A stretch of DNA of 13,586 nucleotides from an uncultured Ruminococcus sp. (GTDB lineage Bacteria; Bacillota; Clostridia; Oscillospirales; CAG-272): NCBI GenBank assembly GCA_902778205.1, contig CACYWX010000041.1, positions 1 to 13,586 of the forward strand, given 5' to 3'. Under the pieces are notes generated by a model. The model had not been told where the DNA came from. It saw only the letters and a list, made by a program, of their open reading frames with translations, and searched no databases. Every line of letters begins with the position of its first letter. Position 1 is the first letter of the stretch. A program made the translations under genes and the position numbers. Shown piece after piece: positions 5,781-12,392 of this stretch.

Positions 5781-5794
5781 GAACCGGCCGGTTC
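5781..5794. promoter_or_regulatory. Palindromic operator of the truncated XRE gene
   Basis: gaaccggccggttc is a perfect 14-bp palindrome. It lies 7 bp downstream of the -10 box, over the expected transcription start, and just before the ribosome binding site. This is the usual place for an autorepressor site. Confidence 0.6.
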
Positions 5795-5801
5795 TGCTTT
5801 G

Positions 5802-5830
5802 ATTATACCCGATTGATCCCGGCTTTGCAA
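5802..5830 (-). promoter_or_regulatory. Promoter of the truncated XRE gene
   Basis: On the minus strand there is TTGCAA (5830-5825), a 17-nt spacer and a perfect TATAAT (5807-5802). The start site should fall in the palindrome at 5781-5794, about 35 nt before the ATG. Confidence 0.7.
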
Positions 5831-5904
5831 TGGAGGCTGTTTTGAGAGCACCCCAACGGAACGTGGGATCATAGATCGGCAAAACCGGCTTCATCCCACA
5901 GCCG

Positions 5905-6999
5905 TCATTCCCGGGAGGTCGAGGACCCGCAGGAAGTCCCTTCTTCCAGCTCCGCGCGGAGGGCTTTGAAGTCGTCCCGTTCCCGGAGGGGATTGAGATC
6001 GGGGTGGGAAAGCGACTGCCGCACATAGTTTCCGAAGTCGACCGAACCGCTCAGACGACCTAGGCCTTCCGCGCTTTCTCCCCAGTGATCGAGCACGGGC
6101 GACGTATAGGACAGGTACCCGCTTTTTCCCATCGCCTCTTCAAACCCCCGGGCGTATGCGGCAAAATCACGGAGCTTTTCCATCGCGCGGTCACAGTCCC
6201 CCTTCCTGACCAGAAGACGCGCCTGCGAAGGAGAACCCATGATGAGCCGGGGATAATACCCGAGGTAGTTCCCGTCCGGAAATACGGTTTTGATGATCTT
6301 TTCGATCATTTCGAGCGACGGGAGATGATCTGTCCGTGCGCTAAGCATATTCAATAGTTTGTTGAGAGCTCCGTACACGAAGTGTTGCTGTTTCCCGATC
6401 CATGCCTCCCCTTCGAGACAGCGCAGGATCATGAGTTCCCGTGACGCTCCGGAACAAGCTTCCGCATAGGGCATCGCCTCCTCGCGCCGCCCTGCCATAA
6501 TCAGCGCATCGGCAAGAAGGTGGTTCGCGTTCTCTCTGAGCGACGGATCCGTTGTGCGGTCGAGCACGGCGTGACACCGTTTCTCAATGTCTGCAAGGAT
6601 CCAGCTCTCTTCCTCTTGATCCTTTTTTCTGGAAGGAAGCCAGTACTCCGCAGCCGCGACTTCATAGGAAAGGCGCAGATCGGTGGGATGCGCCGCGGCT
6701 TGCCGTTCAAGCTCCGGAAAACGCTCCTCCATTTCGCGGGTGATCTTACCGCGATAGGCGCGGAGTTCTTCCATCAGAGCTTCCGTTTCTTCGTCCGGCT
6801 CGTTCAGTCCGAGCAGCTCGTCCGCCGTGACGCCGAAAATCCCCGTCAGCGGCACGATCATGGAGAGGTCCGGCGTCGAGAGGCCGAGCTCCCATTTCGA
6901 GACGGCCTGTGCGCTCACGCCGATGTAGTCCGCCAGTCGGTCCTGTGTCATATCGGCTTTCTTGCGCAGGTCTTTGATTTTCTTTCCGATGTGTTCCAT
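5905..6999 (-). CDS. XRE-family transcriptional regulator with TPR-like C-terminal region
   Basis: This is a 364-residue protein. Residues 4-63 form a standard HTH_3 domain (IGKKIKDLRKKADMTQDRLA, recognition helix VSAQAVSKWELG, then ITADELLG-like VTADELLG at the end of the domain). The remaining 300 residues are helical and rich in short repeats of the TPR kind (for example ADALIMAGRREEAMPYAEAC and LLVRKGDCDRAMEKLRDFA). No enzyme motif is seen. Such regulators sense a peptide or protein through the helical part and often repress their own gene. The minus-strand ATG at 6999 is preceded by AGGAG. The C-terminal tail EEGTSCGSSTSRE looks unrelated to the fold. The gene's promoter sits inside a long inverted repeat, which suggests tight autoregulation. 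Its targets could include the neighbouring truncated XRE locus, which shares GAACCG half-sites. Confidence 0.85.
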   Translation of the reverse strand: MEHIGKKIKDLRKKADMTQDRLADYIGVSAQAVSKWELGLSTPDLSMIVPLTGIFGVTADELLGLNEPDEETEALMEELRAYRGKITREMEERFPELERQAAAHPTDLRLSYEVAAAEYWLPSRKKDQEEESWILADIEKRCHAVLDRTTDPSLRENANHLLADALIMAGRREEAMPYAEACSGASRELMILRCLEGEAWIGKQQHFVYGALNKLLNMLSARTDHLPSLEMIEKIIKTVFPDGNYLGYYPRLIMGSPSQARLLVRKGDCDRAMEKLRDFAAYARGFEEAMGKSGYLSYTSPVLDHWGESAEGLGRLSGSVDFGNYVRQSLSHPDLNPLRERDDFKALRAELEEGTSCGSSTSRE

Positions 7000-7032
7000 A
7001 TCGTTCTCCTGTTTTGTACAGATAGAAAGCGG

Positions 7033-7082
7033 GCCCGGCTTCCTTACGGTTCCATTATACCAGAACCGGAAGCCGGGCGCAA
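7033..7082 (-). promoter_or_regulatory. Promoter and nested inverted-repeat operator of the XRE-TPR gene
   Basis: On the minus strand there is TTGCGC (7082-7077), a 17-nt spacer and TATAAT (7059-7054). The -10 is framed by two nested inverted repeats. The outer one is a perfect 11-bp pair, gcccggcttcc (7033-7043) with ggaagccgggc (7068-7078). The inner one is ggttc (7048-7052) with gaacc (7063-7067). A bound repressor dimer pair would cover the -10 and the edge of the -35. Confidence 0.65.
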
Positions 7083-7171
7083 TGGATTTATTCTTGAGTT
7101 CGATTCAACCGCAGGTTGCGTCAGAGGGCGAAAAGAACATCACTAGTGAAAAGAAGGATGTATGAATGGGA

Positions 7172-7215
7172 TTTTTCCGCCGGACTGCCCAATTGTGACA
7201 ATTCATGTGGAAAAA
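7172..7215. repeat. Nested palindrome with AATTGTGACAATT core
   Basis: tttttcc (7172-7178) and ggaaaaa (7209-7215) flank the perfect palindrome aattgtgacaatt (7191-7203). The element lies downstream of the tRNA-Pro terminator and upstream of the XRE-TPR promoter. It may be a regulator site or a structured non-coding element; no promoter is linked to it. Confidence 0.4.
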
Positions 7216-7239
7216 CGGCACAAGTCTCCAAAACCGAAA

Positions 7240-7280
7240 AAAGAGAAAACCCTCGAAACCTCAACGATTTCAAGGGTTTT
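7240..7280 (-). terminator. Intrinsic terminator of tRNA-Pro
   Basis: On the minus strand, AAAACCCTTGAAA pairs with TTTCGAGGGTTTT (one G-T pair, 13 bp in all), with TCTCTTTTTT downstream. It begins 7 nt after the tRNA 3' end. Confidence 0.85.
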
Positions 7281-7287
7281 TGCGACA

Positions 7288-7361
7288 TCGGAGTGACTGG
7301 ATTCGAACCAGCGGCCTCTTGGTCCCGAACCAAGCACTCTACCGGACTGAGCCACACCCCG
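7288..7361 (-). tRNA. tRNA-Pro (anticodon CGG)
   Basis: This is a complete 74-nt cloverleaf on the minus strand. The acceptor stem is CGGGGTG with CACTCCG (one G-T pair). The D-arm is GCTC with GAGT. The anticodon stem CTTGG/CCAAG encloses the loop TTCGGGA (anticodon CGG). The T-arm is GCTGG-TTCGAAT-CCAGT. The discriminator is A and CCA is not encoded. A consensus promoter lies directly upstream and a strong terminator directly downstream, so it is a single-gene transcription unit. Confidence 0.95.
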
Positions 7362-7372
7362 ATTGCTAAAAC

Positions 7373-7401
7373 AGTATAGCACAAATCCCGGCCGCTGTCA
7401 A
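7373..7401 (-). promoter_or_regulatory. Promoter of tRNA-Pro
   Basis: On the minus strand there is a perfect TTGACA (7401-7396), a 17-nt spacer and TATACT (7378-7373). The -10 is 12 nt upstream of the tRNA 5' end, as expected for a strong stable-RNA promoter. Confidence 0.9.
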
Positions 7402-7697
7402 GGGCTCCCGGGGAAATTTTTTTGCCGTCCCGAGGGAGAGAAGGAGCTGTTTTTGCCGCAGGGACCGCCGCTAAGGAGAGAGGGAGCGCGGCCGGGTGCG
7501 GATATGATCGGACGGAAGCCGGGATCCCGTGCGGGACATCGCCGGGGACCGGTCCGGATACACAGCGGAGCCTCATGCGCGGGCCCGTCCTATACGCCGG
7601 CATCATCGGCCGGGATTCGTCCGGAGGCCGAAACGCCCGAAAATCGGAAAGAGAGGGAAAAATTTCACCGTATCGTCACCTATCCCGCCCCGGATCG
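7402..7697. other. Gene-free spacer between tRNA-Pro and the ABC operon
   Basis: Open frames cross this GC-rich stretch, but they are Arg/Pro/Gly-rich, lack ribosome binding sites and resemble nothing. One of them runs in frame into the ABC ATPase gene. I see only a run of seven T at 7425-7431 and small GC-rich palindromes such as gggatccc. Confidence 0.5.
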
Positions 7698-7706
7698 TGG
7701 TATAAT
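7698..7706 (+). promoter_or_regulatory. Extended -10 promoter of the ABC/GldG operon
   Basis: TGGTATAAT is a full extended -10 box (TGN plus a perfect TATAAT at 7701-7706). No good -35 lies at 16-18 nt, which fits extended -10 promoters. Transcription would start near 7713 and give a leader of about 54 nt before the ATG at 7767. Confidence 0.6.
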
Positions 7707-7766
7707 AGCAGAAAACCCGGGCGGAGCAGGCGGAACGGCCCGCCGGAGAGGAAGCGAAACGAAGTT

Positions 7767-8936
7767 ATGATAGAAGTGAAGAACCTCATCAAGCGCTACG
7801 GAGACTTTGAAGCGGTCCGCGGCGTCAGCTTCTCCGTGAAGGAGGGCGTCATCTGCGGATTCCTCGGTCCCAACGGGGCGGGGAAGTCCACCACCATGAA
7901 CATCATCGCCGGGACCCTGGCCGCCACCTCGGGCGAGGTCACCGTCAACGGCTGCGACATCTACGAGGACCCCATCGGAGCCAAGTCCTCCATCGGCTAT
8001 CTGCCGGAACAGCCCCCCCTCTATCCCGACATGACCGTGGAGGAGTATCTGGCCTTCGTGGGCGGAGCGAGGGGCGTGGAGGACGTGTGGAAGGCGGTGG
8101 ACAGGGCCATGGAGCGTACCGGACTCACCGACTACGCGGGACGGCTGATCCGCAATCTGTCCAAGGGCTACAGGCAGCGCGTCGGCATCGCACAGGCCAT
8201 CATCGCCGACCCGAAGATCGTCATTCTGGACGAGCCCACCGTGGGTCTGGACCCGAGGCAGATCATCGAGATACGCTCCCTGGTCCGCGAGCTGGGCAGG
8301 GACCACACCGTCATTCTGTCCTCCCACATTCTGGGGGAGATCTCCGAGGTCTGCGACGAGGCCGTCATCATCGCCCACGGGGAGATCGTGGCGCAGGATA
8401 CCCTGGAGAACCTGACCAACCGGTACGAGGGGAAGAACATCGTGGACATCACCGCCCGGGGAGACGCCGACACCGTCCGGCGCATCGCCGCCTCCGTTGA
8501 GGGCATCCGGGACGCCGAGATCGAGCAGAAGCCCATGGGCCTGGTCCGCGCGCGCCTGTCCGCCGATCGGGACACCGACGTGCGGGAGACCCTCTTCTTC
8601 CGCTTCGCCGACGCCAGAATGCCCATCCTCTCCATGAGCTATGAGGAAACCACCCTCGAGAAGGTCTTCCTGGAGCTGACGGCGGACAAGCCCGCGGCTC
8701 AGGCGGAGGAAGGACCCTCCGCGCGGGACGATTCCCCCGAGGCGGCCTTCGCGGCACAGGCTCTGGAAAACATGCGAAAGGCGGCGGAGAGTGAGGCGGA
8801 GGAGTCCGGGACTCCGGATCCGGCGGACGAGACGCCCGGTGAGCCGGAGACGTCGGGAGAATCCGGCACCGGATCCGGAAAGAAATCCCGGGACAAGAAA
8901 TCCGACGACGACTATACGCCCCTCTTCGGCGGCTGA
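7767..8936 (+). CDS. ABC transporter ATPase of the ABC-2/GldA type
   Basis: This 389-residue nucleotide-binding subunit shows all the motifs: Walker A GPNGAGKST (34-42), Q-loop at YLPEQ (to residue 82), signature LSKGYRQRVG (131-140), Walker B IVILDEP (151-157), D-loop GLDP and H-loop His187 in SSHIL. MIEVKNLIKRYG is the normal start of the fold, so the ATG at 7767 is chosen although the frame is open far upstream and the ribosome binding site is weak. About 230 residues form the ATPase, followed by a C-terminal accessory domain to about residue 310. The last 75-80 residues are an acidic, low-complexity tail rich in Glu, Ala, Ser and Pro that ends in a Lys cluster and YTPLFGG. It is not part of the family fold. 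It energises the permease encoded 18 nt downstream. The substrate is unknown; gliding motility is not implied. Confidence 0.9.
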   Translation: MIEVKNLIKRYGDFEAVRGVSFSVKEGVICGFLGPNGAGKSTTMNIIAGTLAATSGEVTVNGCDIYEDPIGAKSSIGYLPEQPPLYPDMTVEEYLAFVGGARGVEDVWKAVDRAMERTGLTDYAGRLIRNLSKGYRQRVGIAQAIIADPKIVILDEPTVGLDPRQIIEIRSLVRELGRDHTVILSSHILGEISEVCDEAVIIAHGEIVAQDTLENLTNRYEGKNIVDITARGDADTVRRIAASVEGIRDAEIEQKPMGLVRARLSADRDTDVRETLFFRFADARMPILSMSYEETTLEKVFLELTADKPAAQAEEGPSARDDSPEAAFAAQALENMRKAAESEAEESGTPDPADETPGEPETSGESGTGSGKKSRDKKSDDDYTPLFGG

Positions 8937-8954
8937 CGGGAGGACTGAATCGAT

Positions 8955-9833
8955 ATGAAAGCCATTTACGACCGGGAGCTCCGCTCTCATCTTTACGGCA
9001 TGACCGGGGCCATCACCGCCGCGTTCCTGCTGCTCATGACCGGGATCTATACCGCGGTCTACTGCCTCCGGAGCGGGTATCCCACCTTCTCCGTGGCCCT
9101 GTCCGGCAACTTCATCCTGTCGGCCAGCTTCGTCTATGTGCTGGTGATTCCGGTGCTGACCATGCGCTCTCTGGCGGAGGAAAAGCACCAGAAGACCGAC
9201 CAGCTCCTCTACGCCCTGCCCCTTCCCCTGTGGAAGATCGTGACCGCCAAGTATCTGGCCGCCGTCACCGTACTGGCCGTGCCCTGCGCCGTCATGTGCC
9301 TCTATCCCCTGATCCTCGGGCAGTTCGGCGCGGTGAACTACGCGGCGGATTACGGCTCCATCCTGGCCTTCTTCCTGCTGGGAGCGGCTCTGTGCGCCAT
9401 CGGCCTGTTCATCTCCTCCCTGACGGAGAGCCAGGTCATCGCCGCCGTGATCTCCCTGGGGCTGTTCCTGCTTCTGTTCTTCATGCCCCTGTTCGCCCCC
9501 GTGATTCCCGACACCGCGGCCGCGTCCCTGGTGTGCTTCCTTGTGCTGGCCGTCCTCGCCGCCGTGATCTTCTACGTCATGACGAAGAACGCGGGCGTGT
9601 CCGTCTGCGTGGGCGTGATCCTGATGGCGGCGGTGGTGCTGGTCTACGTGGCGAAGCAGGATCTGTTCGTCAATGCCGTGCCCTCCATTCTGGGAGCCGC
9701 GGCCCTCTTCGACCGGCTCTCTCCCTTTTCAAGCGGTCTGTTCGATCTGACCGCCGTGGTATTTTATGTCACCTGCGCCGTCCTCTTCGTGTGGCTGACC
9801 GTTCAGTCCATGGAGAAGAAGCGCTGGATGTGA
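8955..9833 (+). CDS. ABC-2 type permease (GldF-like)
   Basis: This 292-residue integral membrane protein has about six or seven hydrophobic helices, the usual number for an ABC-2 half-transporter. The N-terminal amphipathic piece MKAIYDRELRSHLYGMTGA is typical of ABC-2 permeases. The loop RSLAEEKHQKTDQLLYALPL is the hallmark that precedes the third helix in the GldF/NosY group and contacts the ATPase. GGGAGG lies 11 nt before the ATG. The gene is 18 nt after the ATPase and 16 nt before the GldG-like gene, so the three are translated from one message. As only one permease is encoded, it would act as a homodimer, or with the GldG-like protein as partner. Confidence 0.85.
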   Translation: MKAIYDRELRSHLYGMTGAITAAFLLLMTGIYTAVYCLRSGYPTFSVALSGNFILSASFVYVLVIPVLTMRSLAEEKHQKTDQLLYALPLPLWKIVTAKYLAAVTVLAVPCAVMCLYPLILGQFGAVNYAADYGSILAFFLLGAALCAIGLFISSLTESQVIAAVISLGLFLLLFFMPLFAPVIPDTAAASLVCFLVLAVLAAVIFYVMTKNAGVSVCVGVILMAAVVLVYVAKQDLFVNAVPSILGAAALFDRLSPFSSGLFDLTAVVFYVTCAVLFVWLTVQSMEKKRWM

Positions 9834-9849
9834 CGGAAGGAGGTCAACC

Positions 9850-11358
9850 ATGAATCAGAATCAGAACGTGCCTGAAGAAAAGAAGACGAAGGCTCCCGCC
9901 GACCGCAGGGTCCTGAAGATCGGATCCCTGACGGTCACCACCACGGTCGTGGCCGCCGCCGTCTTTGTTCTCGTCAACCTCCTTATGTCCGCTCTCCCCA
10001 CCTCCTTCACCAAATTTGACCGTTCTCCCTCCTCCCTCTACACCGTTTCGGACGAGAGCGAGGCGGTGATCCGCGCGGTGAACGGGGACGTGCATTACTA
10101 CATCCTCACGGAGCGCGGGAACGAGAGCATGATCGTGACCCAGCTGCTGGACCGCTATCACGATCTGAATTCCCACATCACCTGGTCCACGGTAGATCCT
10201 GCCTCCAATCCCCTGTTCGCGGAGCAGTACACCGACAAGACCCTGTCCGACAATTCCGTCATCGCCGTCAGCGACAAGCGGAGCTGCGCCGTGGACTACG
10301 CCGACTTCACCGCCTGGGTCTACACGGAAACCGGTGAGACCCTGTCGGCGGAGGAGTACGCCCAGATTTCCCAGTACTACGCCTATTACGGCCAGCCCCT
10401 GGAGGGCTTCGAGCAGCAGTTCCTCGGCGACGCGAAGCTGGCGGCCGCCGCGGACTACGTGACCCGGGACGTGATCCCCTCCCTCTGCACTCTGACCGGC
10501 CACGGCGAGAGCGGACTGGACTCCTCCTACAGCGCCTATATCGATTCCCAGAACATCTCCGTCATGGAGCTGAGCCTGTTGAATCTGGACGCCGTTCCGG
10601 AGGACTGCGCCGCCGTGCTGATCTCCAATCCCGTCTCCGACGTGACGGAGAACGAGCTGGCGCTTCTCCGGGACTACGCCTCCCGGGGCGGACAGATCCT
10701 TCTGATCACCGGCGGCATGAACTTCTCCTCGGAGAAAATGCCCAACCTGACCGCCCTGGCCGCCGACTTCGGCATGGAGCCCGCGGACGGCGTGGTGGTG
10801 GAGGGGGATCAGAACCGGTACATGATGTATCCCCACATGATCGTGCCCTCCTACGGATCCTCCGACGCGGAGCCCCTCGCCAGCCTGAACCGCGGCTCCT
10901 ACGCCCTTATGTCCTATGCCCACGGCATCCTGTCGAACGGGAACGGAGCCGTCACCCCCATCCTTTACACCTCCTCCCAGGCCTACGCCAAGAAGAATCC
11001 CACGAACGACAACCTCTTCACCAAGGAAGACGGGGACGTGACCGGGACCTTCTACCTCGGCGCCATCGGGGAGGACGCGGGGACCGGCGCGCGGCTGGTT
11101 TGGTTCTCCTCGCCGGACATCGCGGACTCCCGGGCGGACTACTTCGGAGGCAACTCCGCCACGTTTTTGACGGTGCTGAACTGGATGTCGGATTCCACCC
11201 ACGTCATGCTGTCCCTGCCTGGCCGCGCCTCCCAGATCGAGCCCCTGGCCGTGACGGAGGCGGACTACCACATCTGGGCCGTGGTCCTCATCGCCGTGAT
11301 CCCTCTGGCAACCCTGGCGGGCGGATTTGTGATCTGGTTCAGAAGAAGGAAGAAATAA
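9850..11358 (+). CDS. GldG-family ABC transporter auxiliary protein
   Basis: The ATG at 9850 follows a near-perfect AAGGAGG by 6 nt. The 502-residue protein has a basic cytoplasmic N-terminus, one membrane helix (about 25-48), a large extracytoplasmic domain and a second helix at 475-497 followed by RRRKK. After the first helix comes FDRSPSSLYTVSDESEAVIRAV, the conserved opening of GldG/ABC_transp_aux proteins, in which a 'disulfide-isomerase-like' or ThuA-like domain is usual. The later part LRDYASRGGQILLITGG also fits the alpha/beta fold of this family. These proteins accompany ABC-2 ATPase and permease pairs in Bacteroidetes and Clostridia. In Flavobacterium they are needed for gliding, but in clostridia the role is unknown. 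A place in the complex as its extracytoplasmic subunit is inferred. It abuts the DUF4340 gene without any gap. Confidence 0.85.
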   Translation: MNQNQNVPEEKKTKAPADRRVLKIGSLTVTTTVVAAAVFVLVNLLMSALPTSFTKFDRSPSSLYTVSDESEAVIRAVNGDVHYYILTERGNESMIVTQLLDRYHDLNSHITWSTVDPASNPLFAEQYTDKTLSDNSVIAVSDKRSCAVDYADFTAWVYTETGETLSAEEYAQISQYYAYYGQPLEGFEQQFLGDAKLAAAADYVTRDVIPSLCTLTGHGESGLDSSYSAYIDSQNISVMELSLLNLDAVPEDCAAVLISNPVSDVTENELALLRDYASRGGQILLITGGMNFSSEKMPNLTALAADFGMEPADGVVVEGDQNRYMMYPHMIVPSYGSSDAEPLASLNRGSYALMSYAHGILSNGNGAVTPILYTSSQAYAKKNPTNDNLFTKEDGDVTGTFYLGAIGEDAGTGARLVWFSSPDIADSRADYFGGNSATFLTVLNWMSDSTHVMLSLPGRASQIEPLAVTEADYHIWAVVLIAVIPLATLAGGFVIWFRRRKK

Positions 11359-12345
11359 ATGGAACCGAACGCAAACGCGAAGAAAAAGAAAAACCGCCCC
11401 GTTCTGAGGCTGGTCATCCTGTGTCTGGCGGCGGCCGCGCTGGCCCTAGCCTACGGGCTTCTGTCCTCCGCCAACCGGAAAAAGGCGGAGGCGGAGCGTC
11501 TGGCGGCTCAGGAGGCGGCGAACGCTTCCTCCGTGGCCGTGGCGGACTTTGATCCGGCGGAGCTGACCGAGCTGACCTGGGAGACCGCCGGAGCGGAGCC
11601 CCTGACCTTCATCGTGGTGAACGGCGCCTGGCAGTGGAAAACCGACGCCGCGTTCCCCGCCGATCAGACCGCCCTGTCCGCCATGGGGAGCGCCGTCACC
11701 TCCATCACCGCCCTGCGCCGGGTGGAGAACGTGGAGGGAGGACCGGCGGCCTGCGGACTGGACGATCCGGCCTGCACGGTGACGGTGACCTACGGCGCGG
11801 AGCGGCACACCTACGCCTGCGGGGACTACAACGCCACCTACAAGGCCTACTATCTGGACGCCGACGGGGAGATCTACCTGACTCCCGTCAACCTGAACAC
11901 CTATTTCTCAAAGACCCTGGCGGATCTGCTGAAGCGGGATTCCGTTCCCGCCGCGGACTGGACCAGCCGGGAGCTGGTGACCGCGGTGACGGTGCGGGAC
12001 GGCGGGGAAGAGCGAACCATGACGGAGGCGGAGGACTTCGAGGACACGCTGACCGCCCTGTCCTCCGTGTATCTGAAGGACTACGCCGAATACTACGCCG
12101 ACGGGGAGAAGAAGGCCGCCTACGGTCTGGACGGAAGCCGCTCGGTGACGGTGAACTACCGGAAATCCGTGTCCGCCTCGGACGCCAACGGCAACGCCGT
12201 CTCCAACTACCTCGACACGACCTACGTCTTTGAGATCGGGGATCCCTGGTCCGAGGACGGAAGTCTCACCGCCGTCTCTCCCGCCTCCTCCGACGTGGTG
12301 TACCTGATCTCCACGGAGAAGGCGGACGCCCTCCTGAACCGCTGA
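11359..12345 (+). CDS. DUF4340-type membrane-anchored protein
   Basis: The ATG directly follows the TAA of the GldG-like gene, which indicates translational coupling; AGGAAG just inside the upstream gene can serve as ribosome binding site. The 328 residues start with a Lys-rich tail, one membrane helix at about 15-36 and a charged coiled stretch (NRKKAEAERLAAQEAA). A beta-rich outer domain follows, with repeated patterns such as ELTWET...FIVVNGAWQWK, the DUF4340 'residue W.. D' arrangement, and CGLDDPACTVTVTYG. The position after gldG and the architecture are those of DUF4340 proteins, which nearly always travel with GldA/F/G-like genes. The function is unknown. It probably forms part of the extracytoplasmic face of the transporter. 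Codon use is very GC-rich, as in the other operon members. Confidence 0.8.
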   Translation: MEPNANAKKKKNRPVLRLVILCLAAAALALAYGLLSSANRKKAEAERLAAQEAANASSVAVADFDPAELTELTWETAGAEPLTFIVVNGAWQWKTDAAFPADQTALSAMGSAVTSITALRRVENVEGGPAACGLDDPACTVTVTYGAERHTYACGDYNATYKAYYLDADGEIYLTPVNLNTYFSKTLADLLKRDSVPAADWTSRELVTAVTVRDGGEERTMTEAEDFEDTLTALSSVYLKDYAEYYADGEKKAAYGLDGSRSVTVNYRKSVSASDANGNAVSNYLDTTYVFEIGDPWSEDGSLTAVSPASSDVVYLISTEKADALLNR

Positions 12346-12392
12346 ACGGTATGACCGCCGCGGAACACGACTGACAGAGAGGATTATCTTCC

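Noticed and set aside
7095..7115. Second tRNA remnant suggested by gagttcgattc
   Set aside because: Only the T-loop-like heptamer fits. No T-stem, acceptor strand or anticodon arm can be placed around it.
7422..7766. N-terminal extension of the ABC ATPase
   Set aside because: The frame is open, but the added residues are Arg/Gly/Pro-rich, the extension crosses the likely promoter at 7698-7706, and the family fold starts at MIEVKNLIKRYG.
7680..9188. 502-codon open frame on the minus strand opposite the ABC ATPase
   Set aside because: It is a by-product of GC-rich codon use on the other strand. The translation is Gly/Asp/His/Val-rich with no family features, and the plus-strand gene has all ABC motifs.
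9844..11271. 475-codon open frame on the minus strand opposite the GldG-like gene
   Set aside because: It is of the same kind: Gly/Val/His-rich antisense translation, no sensible start context and complete overlap with a well-supported gene.
7767..12345. Gliding motility machinery
   Set aside because: GldA/F/G-like proteins alone are widespread in non-gliding Clostridia, and no other gliding component is seen.
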